A DNA stretch of 64,000 bases from Antitrichia curtipendula (lineage: Eukaryota; Streptophyta; Bryopsida; Hypnales; Leucodontaceae): NCBI GenBank assembly GCA_951230915.1, contig OX579637.1, positions 36,828,001 through 36,892,000 of the forward strand, read 5' to 3'. The notes under the pieces are model-generated. The model did no database searches, was not told the origin of the DNA, and saw only the letters and a list, made by a program, of their open reading frames with translations. Shown here piece by piece: positions 10,013 to 20,094 of this stretch (within the stretch, counting starts at the first letter, position 1; each line of letters starts with the position of its first letter). Made by a program: the position numbers and the translations under genes.

Positions 10013-11194
10013 AATAAGTTAGGAAAGATAGGATAGGAACGGATCCGGATTAGTAATCCGATCCGGTAGTGTTAGGAGGACCGGAAGTTAGGATCCGGAT
10101 TTAGGTTGACTTTTAACGGCTCTTTTTGCCTTTTGTTATTTTTGGAAGTTCTCAAAGTGTATATAATTCAGTCCTTGTGCTGAGGACTGAGAGTCTTTCC
10201 CTCTGCATCTTTCTTTGTGTTTTCTCCTTGTGCTTCTTTGTTGTACGATCTCCCATGTCTTGGCAGGATTGTGCGTGAGGGAGTTCGGAAGGCGAGAGCG
10301 GATGCGATGGGATTTCTCCCCTTGGTGTTTTCTTGGTTCTAAGTGCATGTGAGCGGATAGGATAGAGTTGGGAGTGAACTTCAGTGCCTCAGCGCGTCTA
10401 GAGTTTGAGATTCCGGGTGAGAAAGCCGTTGTTAGGCTAGGCGGATAGGGAGGGAGTCCTTAGTCGCGCTAGAACTCCTGGGTGAGAAATCCGGTTGAGT
10501 GTCCGATCTCCTGTGAGGTCTCACCATCTTAACAGTAAACGGAAGAATTCTAGTTGACGTTGGAATGGACGGGTGCACTTGTAACCGCCTTAGCTTCGCA
10601 CGGAATAGGATGACATCAGGATCGTTGTAGTATTGAGAGGATCGTACGGGGGGTCTTTGTGTGACCAGTGGACCGGATTGCAATCTGGATTGCTGTGAAG
10701 GACCAAACCGGATCCGTACTAGCCTAGAAAGGAAGAGATTTGGAAAGTGGGTCTTCAGCCACTATAAGTCACGGAAGGTGTGGTGGGCCTACCACTCTCA
10801 AAAGCAAGCGGCGAACCCTCTGATGGCTAAACAGAGGTAAAACCAAACCGGATAGGAGAATAAATGGTTGTGAGTTGTCTAGAGCGGATTGGCCTAGACG
10901 GATACCCGGACCGGAAGAGATAGGGTCCTTGTATTGTGTTGGATTCGATAACCGGAAGACTAGCTGGAATCGGAAGATAGAAAGAATCCGGTCCTTTGTT
11001 TTCTGGTTGTTTGAACTTCCGGTCATAGAAAGAGGACCGGAAAAGATGGATATTACTACTGACTTGGCTTAGTTCGTTAATAAGGCTAGATACTTCACAG
11101 AATCTCGTGGGTTCGATCTTTAGAGTCACTTTGTTATGCTTTAGAGTGGTTTTTGGGAGTATAACATGGGAATTGCTTATCCTGTGCTACGACA
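10013..11194 (+). other. downstream region of second unit and right end of element
   Basis: Non-coding, with CCGGA words up to about 11040. It shares blocks with 6602-7797 and ends GTGCTACGACA at 11194, directly followed by the CATGC duplication. Confidence 0.45.
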
Positions 11195-11199
11195 CATGC
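11195..11199. other. right target-site duplication CATGC
   Basis: Exact copy of 4321-4325. The sequence after it (CTTCTAAGTATGCCATTCC and on) continues the satellite in register. Confidence 0.85.
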
Positions 11200-12050
11200 C
11201 TTCTAAGTATGCCATTCCAATCCTAGAAAAGGAGAAAATGTTCAACAACAAGTAGGGTCTAGTCCTCCTAATGGAAATCAATTTGAAGTCTAGGGTCTAT
11301 TAGAGACTATCCATCAAGAGATGTCTCAATGGAAACAAGATACACCATTATACTCTTTTTTCTAAGGGTCTACACTAATGTAACTTGGACTCTATGTACA
11401 CCATTACACCTTTGGGTCCTAGGGGTCTACACCGGTGTAGCCTGGCTTCTAGCAAGGTACACCATTAGGCTCTTAAAGAATTGGAGAATCATTAGGGTTA
11501 TAGCTTGGTTTGATCATCAAAAGATTTCCAAATAGTCATCAATTTGAGAATGATGTACAAAACATTGTCCATCCAAAGATCTCCCAATGAAAACAAGATA
11601 CACCATTATCCTTTTTCTTCTAAGCGTCCGAAATGGTATAGCCAAATTCTAGCTACACCATCTCACTCTCCTTTGTACGGATTTACACTAGTGTACCTTA
11701 ACCTCCAGGGACAGCATTATACCTTTTCGTCCCAGGGGTTTACACCAGCGTTTAGGCCCCTAGCCAAGTAAGTATTTTTCACAAATTGAGAAATAGTGAA
11801 TACCAATCAAGGTCTAGTCCTTCCAATACAAATCAACTTGAGAATGGCATACTTCATATTGTCCATCAAGAAATTTGCTGATAGAAACAAGGTACACCAT
11901 TTCGCTGCCTTTTGTAAAGATTTACACCAATGTACCTTGGCGTCTGGGTATACCATTACACTTTTTCATCCCAAGAGTTTACATTGGTGTAACCTTGCCT
12001 CTAGCTAGGTACACCAATGAAATTTTGAGAAAATGGAAAATCTATACTTG
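11200..12050. repeat. composite satellite, right of the insertion
   Basis: Same family as 2640-4325: ATCAATTTGAGAATG, CATCAAGAGATGTCTC-type palindromes, TACACCATTACAC, and a perfect TACACCGGTGTA near 11430. The copies are degenerate. The array stops near 12050. Confidence 0.8.
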
Positions 12051-12239
12051 TTGGTTTTAGGGTTTAGGATTTAAGGTTACAAAGGTGTTCCCGAATTTAG
12101 GCCTTACTTATTTAGGGCTGATTTTTGGCGTACCCCCCGTTATAAGATATGGCCTATCCAATGGTGCAAAAAACTACCGAAGGTTGGTCCAGATACAATA
12201 GCATCAAGGTTTTACTTTTTTAACTTTCATAATTATATT

Positions 12240-12550
12240 CTTAATAATTCAGGGTTTAGAAGCCTTAAGGGGGTTTTAGGCCCTATATATAGGGATTTCA
12301 AAGACCTTACAGACTTCTTAATCCTCTTCCATGGTTTTTAAAGCTCCAAGAGGGTTTTCAACCCTATATTACGGCTTTGAAAGCTTTTGTAGGTTTTTTA
12401 GCCCTCTTCCGTGGTTTTCAAAGTCATAACAGGGTTCTTAGCAGTGTAACAGGGTTCCTAGCCCTATAATAGGGTTTAGGAAGCCTTTGTAGGATATTTG
12501 ACCTTGTAATAGGACTTTTGAAGCCTTGTTAGAGTTTTTTGAGGCCTATG
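12240..12550. repeat. degenerate 35-45 bp tandem repeat (AGGGTTTTNAGCCCTATA type)
   Basis: Words such as AGGGTTTT, AGCCCTATAATAGGG, CTTTGAAAGCCTT and TAGGATTTTTG recur about eight times with irregular spacing. Several pairs (CCCTATATATAGGG, CCCTATAATAGGG) are palindromic. No coding potential. Confidence 0.55.
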
Positions 12551-12884
12551 CATTTCCCTAGTCCAAGAGCATGACCAGCAAAGCCTTCACAGACAACCAA
12601 GGGAGACCATCAAATATTTTAGTCATCCTAATTCACACCTAGTCTTCATTGAGGAAGCTGGTAAAGTCCTCGAAAGTGAGAGTGAGTCACATTAAATACT
12701 TGACACACTTAAATGGTTGAAACCAATAATAAGAAAGGAGATCTCATAGTTCAAATTAGAACCCAAAACATCACCTATATCACTTGTAAGCATGCTTGAG
12801 TCCCTAAACCCCAATGCTTTAAGCAACTGCTCCAAAAAGGTCATGTAATCCCTTCATGATACCCTAAATTTGAGTGTTTAATCC

Positions 12885-13315
12885 TAGAGCGTTCCAAAAT
12901 CTATTTTTTGGATGATGAACAACTTCACATCCTTGTTTCTATTTCACTCCTACTTGGATGAAAGTCATCCTAATTTTTGATGATACTTTATGAAGTTGTT
13001 GCCCTATCCATCGTTTGGATTTGGTAACACTAGAATATATACATTCTTGAAATTACAAAAGTGGGAGTGTGTCAAGTGATCAATTTGCATTGACTTTAGT
13101 TCAAAATGAAATGTGCAAGAACGAGGTCAAAGACGTAGAAGTCACAATTTTTTTTTTAAATCACCATGTAAATAGAAGTCAACTTTATTTCAAATTCATT
13201 CCAACAAGTTGTATTCAAAAAAATGATAATATTTTATTCATAATTGAATTTAAAAGGAATACTGAAATTTTCTTTTCAAAATTTATAGAAAAAAATTGGC
13301 CCTAAACCCTCGAAA
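12885..13315 (+). repeat. dispersed repeat family A, copy 1
   Basis: This stretch, from a TTTTTTGGATGATG-like start through CTTGGATGAAAGTCATC, CAACAAGTTGTATTCAAAAA and CAAAATTTATAGAAAAA, aligns with 37485-38075 on the same strand and with the reverse complement of about 30075-30600, at roughly 70-75 per cent by eye. It gives similar spurious ORFs in two copies (LVQN..CKNEV..), which is why I do not call a gene. Confidence 0.65.
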
Positions 13316-14940
13316 ACCCTAAACCCTTGGCCTCAGCTCATGTGCGCATGATATGGATAGAAATTGCAACTTGCACGTGCGACTATTACCGTAATTTGAA
13401 ATTTAGAATATTGTGTTTACATGACTTTGGCTCATAAAATATAGCGAGCCAAAAATCTAATTAAAAACATTTTCACAATTCACCCCCGCATTTTCACTAA
13501 TGTCTATTCCATGGGTTCCAAAGGAGTGTTTCTTCTAGCTTCTTGAGAGCAATACCATATCATTTGGCTTTCCATTTTTATTAATCCAAACAAAGAGTAA
13601 TAATTGAACTTTTCAAATTAATATTCACGCTTGTTTTTTTCAAATGGTTCACTATCATCCCATGTGGCCGTGATATGGATAGAAATTACAACTTGTACAT
13701 TCAACTAAGGTAGGAGGTCCTATAATAGAGCATTTAAGGGCTAGAACTGAATTTTGAAGAGGTGAAATATCTTGAAATTTTTTAGTCAATTTTCCTTGAA
13801 AGACAAGAGGAAATGGCATCTAACCCAAGTTGTTTCATATTTTTTTATGCTTTTTTGAATTAGTTAAAAAAATTTGAAGTTGAAATGGCATAGGGCTCTA
13901 AAATGGTGCCCTAGCTAAAATGTACACAGTCTGTACATTGATGGAGGCTATGAAAAAATAACATGTACAAACAGTTTACATTTCAGTTAGGGCTCCATTT
14001 TAATGCCCGCTCCATTTAAGGACCTCCTACCTTATTATAATAATTTGACATTGATAGCTTAAGATTCAATCCATGAAAGTCATAAATTTGTCATGTAGGG
14101 GGACAAAAATAAATGGAGTCATGAGTTCTACAATTTATATGGAATTCAAGTCCATGATAATATTACACTTCATATTCAAAATATAATTCGAGAACTCCAA
14201 ATGAAGTCATCCTTTCACTTGGATTAAAAGAATTGGCTGACATTTTAAAACTCATGAAATGTATTTGTAAGTGTATCCCTAAAATACATTTCAGAGTGAG
14301 TTCTAAACCTCTTAGGTAGAATGTTTGTGCTTACAAATTGAAATCAAGCCCCTAAAACCTATGTATCTATGAAGAACCAAAATGAAAGAATACACTTTAC
14401 TGCTTTGTGTTTTGAAGACCAAGATAATAAACGGATGCCCTACATTGTATTATCCTAAACGGCAACAGCGTGAAAAGAAAGGACTCACAAATTCTTTTTG
14501 ACGTAGGTGCACATGACTCTTGATAGTATTCCAATTGGTTGTGTGATTTAGAAGACCCTAAATTTGCAACTTATAGGTTCATTTTGCTCGTAATTATGTA
14601 GTACCCCAACTTCCTCACTTTTTTATGTTTATTGATTTGGTACATGTAAAGTCACTAAACATTATATTTTATTCTTCGATGATGTCATTAATTGTGCAAA
14701 CTTTTGCATCACGTCAATATTAATGAATTTGAACTTGTGGGTGTGTTTTATCTGTACCACTAGTAGAAAAATAGTGACATAATTAACAAAAATTAAACAT
14801 AGAAGTGTTGATGTTTTTTGTTAATTTTTAGGGTTTAATTACGGTAGCTAGGGACATAGAAGTGCTGATTTCCGAACAGAAAATTGTTACTTTTTAGTAA
14901 ATAAGTGTTCATTCTTTAACATAGACTTCTTGATGGTTAA
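13316..14940. other. AT-rich, no gene recognised
   Basis: I see no coding or RNA feature. A CACTAGTAGAAAAA word near 14758 resembles a CACTA-transposon terminus, but no partner end is visible. Confidence 0.4.
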
Positions 14941-15020
14941 CATGTGCTTGTTAAAATGTTTGTTGGTACATGCACTTCTCAGTCGACATGGACAAAATCT
15001 GTGCCCCTATGGCAAGAATC

Positions 15021-15080
15021 GGGCCGAATGCTCAGCATTCGGGGGTACATGGCACCCCTTTCCAACGAAGGGGTACCCCA
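15021..15080. other. cluster of GC-rich hairpins
   Basis: CCGAATGCT and AGCATTCGG (15024-15042) form a perfect 9-bp stem with one loop base. ACCCCTT...AAGGGGT immediately downstream (about 15054-15074) forms a second stem. They stand out in an AT-rich neighbourhood. Confidence 0.5.
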
Positions 15081-15179
15081 GTGTCCCCCTTGGGGTCGGG
15101 AATGTAGGTCCAAGGGTTTAGGTGCACCTCCCCTTCGCATTCAGGGTCCCCCGTCGGCCCCTTTTTTTCCCTTGTTTCT

Positions 15180-15276
15180 TTTTTGTGTTTCTGTATTCCT
15201 CCCCCCTCCCCCTCCCCCCTTGCCCTGTTGGTTTCCTTTTTCGTTTTGGGTTTTTCGTTTTTTCTTCTTCCTTTTC

Positions 15277-15307
<31 letters not shown>

Positions 15308-15435
15308 CCTCCTCCTGCTTCCCCTTCTTCTTCTTTTTTCTATTTGTTTGGTTTTCTATTTGTTTTGGTTTTCTATTTTGTTTTGGTTTTCTATTTTGTT
15401 TTGGTTTTCTATTTGTTTTGGTTTTCTATTTGATC
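15180..15435. repeat. T/C-rich tract and 20-22 bp tandem repeat
   Basis: A pyrimidine-rich tract (CCTCCCCCCTCC, TTCTTTCTTTT) leads into about five tandem copies of a unit close to GGTTTTCTATTTTGTTTT (15339-15432). The ORFs across it in all three frames are low-complexity. Confidence 0.75.
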
Positions 15436-15689
15436 AAAAGTTTTTTGATCCATGTATTGCTTGTATTTTACCCCTACAAAAAATATTATAATTTTTTGGG
15501 GTGACATACAATCCAATTTTCAAGTTTCAAATTTATATTTCGAAACAATTGCCTTGAGTTGGCCAAGAGCACCGAAGAAAATACAATATTTAAGTGGCAC
15601 AAAATAGGGGCATTTTTTACACGTACCCTTTCATAAGACTAAGCATGGTCAATTCTTCTGGGTTGTTGCTATCCCTGGCTCATACTAAG

Positions 15690-16390
15690 GTTAATTTGTC
15701 TTGGGATTTGGTTACAATGACCACTGCTACCATAGCCGCCCCTAGGTAGACCATCACCACCTCAGTTACACCACCTCCCCCCTAGCTTATACTATCCCTA
15801 CTTCCCTCCACCCCAAGCTACACCCCCCTTACACCAGGTGACACCGTCCCTTGCCTTGGTTACACCGTCTTTTACACGGGTTCACACCACCACCGCCCTG
15901 GGTTACACCGCTTGTACCTTGGGTTACACCACCACTTGTGCCCCCTGTTACACCATTTTTTGCCCTCGGTTACACCATCGCTTGTGCCCCAGGTTACATC
16001 ACCACTTGTGCCCCAGGTTACACCACCACTTGTGCCCCAGGTTACACCACCACTTGTGCCCCAGGTTACACCACCACTTGTGCCCCAGGTTACACCACCA
16101 CTTGTGCCCTAGGTTACACCACCCCCACCCCAAGTTACACCACCACTTGTGCTGCAGGTTACACCACCACTTGTGCCCCGGATTACACCACCACCTCCAC
16201 TCCAAGTTATACCACCACTTGTGCCCCAGGTTACACCACCACTTGTGCCCCGGGTTACACCACCACCCCCACCCCAAGTTACACCACCACTTGTGTCCCA
16301 GGTTACACCACCACCTCCACCCCAAGTTACACCATCTTGTGCCCCAACCTTTGTTACACCATCTTGTACCTTGGGTTCCACCATCAGTCT
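15690..16390. repeat. 24-bp minisatellite GGTTACACCACCACTTGTGCCCCA
   Basis: The core (about 15960-16340) is a tandem array of a 24-bp unit with variants (ACCTCCACCCCAA, ACCCCCACCCCAA), flanked by looser copies. Because 24 is divisible by three, several frames on both strands stay open and translate to CAPGYTTT or HHHLCPRL repeats; none of these is a gene. The GGTTACACC word is also the core of the composite satellite at 1-12 kb. Confidence 0.85.
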
Positions 16391-16509
16391 GTATTATACA
16401 ACACGAAGTCCCTTGGGAATTCATTTGAAGGTTTTACCTATTAGCCTACTTGGGCAAATTTTTGCCTCTATCCAAATTCAATCCACCTACCTTAAGGTTG
16501 TCCTTGAAT

Positions 16510-17355
16510 ATTGAATATTATGGTGATATCCAAAAAAAGTGATTTTTTCTGATTTGCCCAAACTGTCCAGTTACAAAAAAAAAGTAAGATATAAGGCTAC
16601 AACTTTTGACTTGTATTTCCAAATGTCATTAAATTTAGTGTACATGAAAGATAATCATTGTCTCTATCTTCTACTAAAATTTGAGCCAAAAATGTGGAAA
16701 TCTCTAATCACACGCACTTGCCCAAAATTTCTATACAATCAAAAAAATGCAGCTTGATCCTTTAGGGGTTAATCCCTAAAATCCCAAAGGTGTTTTCTGC
16801 CAAAAAAACACTCAAAACTACCACTTCTGTTGTATTCACTTAAAGAAACCAATTTTTTGATTTTTTTGGAAATTTAACCGTAGGATCTTGTACTTAACTT
16901 GTCTGAGATCATGTAGCAAGAATTTCATCAAAATTGACCGTACGGATTGGAAAATATTAGCATTCAAAGTTGAGCAAAAAGTTTTTTTTCAAGAAGTTGC
17001 TTAAATTGCCCAAAAAACTAAGATTGTCCATAACTTTCTCATCCCTAGTCCAAATAGAATGAATCAAAGCTTCACGTATAGGTAATAACATAATCTTTTA
17101 GGAAAAAAGTTCAAATTTTTTTTTTGACTTTTTGTAAGTTTTGGGGGGCTGATTGCCAATCTCCATTTCTTGCTTATTGTGCCATAACTTTTTCATCCGG
17201 CATCCGATTGAAACAAAAATTATATATCCACAAAGCTCTTGCAAAGCTACACAACTTCAAAAAAATTCAAAAAATTTCACTTCAAATTGAGACAATAGAA
17301 TTCTACCCGGACCCAAATTGTCCCCCGAGGGGACAAGTGGGGTTTTAGGGGTTAA
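16510..17355 (+). repeat. dispersed repeat family B, copy 1
   Basis: Contains ATTTTTTCTGATTTGCCC, CAACTTTTGACTTGTATTTCC, AACCGTAGGATCTTGTA, GTCCATAACTTTCTCATC and a closing GGGGACAAGTGGGGTTTTAGG-like block. The same ordered phrases occur across 42090-44310 at roughly 75 per cent by eye. AACCCCTAAA / TTTAGGGGTTAA words punctuate the units. No protein motif. Confidence 0.65.
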
Positions 17356-20090
17356 TGAAAATTGATAGTCATTGATCTTGCATGTAAGAACCCTTTCCTT
17401 CCAATGCCATTGATCTTACATTAATAAAATATGGATATGGATACAGATATTGTGGGATATGAATACTCTATAATACATATACATATATAGAAGATAGATA
17501 TGAATATAGAATACAAATAGAGATAAGCAATAGACTGCTCATGAAAAATATAAATATGTGGGGTGAGGGGGTACTTAATAATTAATAATATGAATTAACT
17601 GATTTACTTTTGGGGGGATTAATACAATAAACTATCCACTCAAAAGATAGCACACTCAAGCCCCTTGGGTCCTGGGATAAATTTGATTAATGAAGTAGAC
17701 ACTATTGCATACTCCATAAATTCCTTTAACCTCATTTCCAAAATAAGATTTAAAAGCAAAACAATCATGATTATCTTAAAATTTAAATTAATAATCTACT
17801 ACCAACTCCATGAATGTTCCAAAAACTATTATGAAGGAAAAAAAATTTAAAATAGATTTCATATTCATATTAACCATAACAAATTTAGATTTAAATACGA
17901 AAGCAAGTCCTAAAACAATGATGGAATTTGACTTGAGCAACAAATAGTGTTCAAATTTTTTTGAAGATGTGTATTCCTTCCATTCCATGATATTATGACT
18001 ACCTTGTTTGTAGTTATAAAAATATAAACCTCTAAAGGACCAACATCTTCATAAGCCCCAAATTGCTTGAAAATAATTGTCCCTAAAGGTGGAGCTTTGT
18101 CTTTCAACATTTTTAGAAAAAAAATCTCTTTTGTCCTATAATTTGTGAATTTTGTTGTTATGTTATAAAATGTGGTGAAAGCATATGTAAAAAAATTTAA
18201 ACAAATTTTTTTTCATATTCATCTTTCAAAAAAATGTAAAGTGAAAGTTGTTATTGAATGAAAGAAAAATTGAATTTTTTAATAAATCTTATAAGAAATT
18301 AAAAATTATGAATCCAAATGGTGAAAATGTTCTTACAAAAAATTAACATCCTTTAATTTTGTTTTTATTTGAGAATTTTCAAATTGTGAGCAAAAGATGA
18401 CTTAATATGTTAACTTTTTTCTACTTTCATTGCCTACAAAATAGAACTTTTCAATATTTTTACGGCATTCTACAGAATTGAGTGATTCAAATGTTTTTGA
18501 GTAGGTATTAAGTCTATGTAATTTCAAAAAAACAATTAATATTTCGTAGAAAACATCCTATAACTATATGGTTTGACATTGAAATTGAAAAAATAACTTC
18601 TAACTTTTGCAATATTCATGTGAATGATATCATAAACAAGCTTCACACATAGATTATAATGAGTAGCATCCATCCTAAAAATTTCATGTAAAACTTCCAA
18701 ACTATGAAGTCAACAAAACTTTTGTGAGTTTTCAAAAAGACCAAAGTGGGCTCTTTGATCCTTTAAGAGGTGATGGTTTGGCAACATTTTTGAAATACAT
18801 GTAACAATCAAGTAATCCTATAATACATGTGTAATGTATCTTTTCAAGAGCAAAGCAAGTGGACATGGCTATTAATTGCAATTAAAGGAAGATAAAAAAA
18901 TAGGAAGTTGCATTAGATACAAAACATCAAGTATAAATAATGATAGGCATTATTAAGGGAAAAAAACTTCCTATATAACTATCTTAGCCTTCTCAATTTT
19001 TTTAGATTTGCACAAGGATGCCTTGGAATTCAATGCATTCAATGAAAAGTTCAATATTTTTTGTTTTTTATCAAATCAATTTCAAATTAAAAAATAAATA
19101 AAAACTTAGAATTATATTGATTCGTAAGATGGATAGTTAATTAGACTTCTTCTGCTTCATTTCATTAACTTATGTCAAAAAAAATCTTCAATCCTAAAAT
19201 CAAGTCTAAAATGCAGAAGACAAACAATTTAGGACAAATAGGAAAAATACAACGACTAGTATTATTTGACGGAGGGAGTATTTGATGATAAAAGAATAGC
19301 TTAGTCTTTTGCATCTTTAATTTTCACTAGTGTGCCATTGCCACAAGTACAATTAAATTAAAAGTATTTTTTTCATTTTTTAAAGTTCATTAAAACTTTG
19401 AAATTCAAATATTTTAATTTTTAATTAAAAATTTCCATAACTTCTACACCATATGTCCAAAGGCCACAAAATAGGCACAAAGAGAAAATTCTAGGCACAA
19501 AAGAGTGCAAAGGCTTTGTTTTGTGGCGTTTGAATATGTATGCGATGCAAAAGTTATGATTTTTTCAAAATAAATGATAATTTAATTCTATTTTTTGTTT
19601 CATGTAAACTTTGAAATTCAATAACTTTCAAACCGTAAGTTCAAATGCCACAAAACAAAGTACAGGTACTCCTTTGAATAAAGAGCTTTTGAAAGGTTTG
19701 GAGAACACCACTCAAATGCCTCCTAGTTTGTTAGATCTCAATGTATTAAACATACAAACAGAACAAAATAAACAACCTATCTTAAGAGTATTGATAGTAA
19801 AAATAGAAATATAAAATAGAATATAATTTTTTAAATTTTAATTGAATAAATAGATGAAGGATGTCATCTTTTATAAAGATATACGGAGTATTTATTTTTA
19901 TATCTCTCTTTGTATCCTTGTATATTGTTTTTCATACTCCTCAAATTTGACTTCCTATCCAGGGCTTTTTTATTTGCTTTTTGGTGTTTTTTTTGGCTTT
20001 AAAGTTGAAATTTGGAGCACTACTATACCATATCATAGTCATAGTGACACTTTGACACTTCATAAAAAATGAAAAAAAGCCCTGTTTCTA
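17356..20090. other. AT-rich intergenic sequence
   Basis: Strongly AT-rich, with many A and T runs and a TATGGATATGG-type simple stretch near 17430-17520. I found no supported gene. A MITE-like end at about 19281 is listed separately. Confidence 0.4.
19150..19281. mobile_element. MITE-like terminus (ACGGAGGGAGTA)
   Basis: ACAATTTAGGACAAATAGGAAAAA followed by GACTAGTATTATTTGACGGAGGGAGTA has the word order of the terminal part of plant Stowaway/Tourist-type MITEs, whose ends carry CTCCCTCCGT. The left partner is not visible, so this is one end or a truncated copy. A degenerate ACGGAGTAT at about 19883 may be another end. Confidence 0.35.
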
Positions 20091-20094
20091 TCTT

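Larger units (their letters stand above)
4326..11194 (+). mobile_element. 6.87-kb retroelement-like insertion with two paralogous ORFs, no RT
   Basis: The element begins TGTCGCAG and ends CTACGACA, short imperfect inverted ends as in LTR retroelements, and is flanked by the 5-bp duplication CATGC. It holds two homologous but strongly diverged units in direct tandem. Each has a TATA-type promoter, a long ORF (4790-6601; 8378-10012) and about 1.1-1.2 kb of downstream sequence. The downstream regions share blocks: a CGTTGTAGTA...CCTTGTGTGACC-like block, a GGGTGAAACAGGGGTA / GGCTAAACAGAGGTA pair, and terminal blocks ending CGACA at 7797 and 11194. I could not find identical LTRs, reverse transcriptase, protease, RNase H or integrase, so movement would need factors in trans. 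The whole interval is saturated with CCGGA. The superfamily is inferred only from its ends and TSD length. Confidence 0.75.

Noticed and set aside
4326..11194. Interpretation of the two halves as long terminal repeats of one element
   Set aside because: LTRs are identical at insertion; the halves differ at about half of the aligned residues while both ORFs are open and the target duplication is perfect.
14757..14771. CACTA transposon terminus (CACTAGTAGAAAAA)
   Set aside because: No inverted partner or target duplication within the window; a single 14-base match is not enough.
15838..16444. Long overlapping ORFs of about 196 residues (HHHLCPRL and CAPGYTTT repeats) on + and others on -
   Set aside because: They are translations of a 24-bp tandem repeat, open in several frames because the unit is divisible by three.
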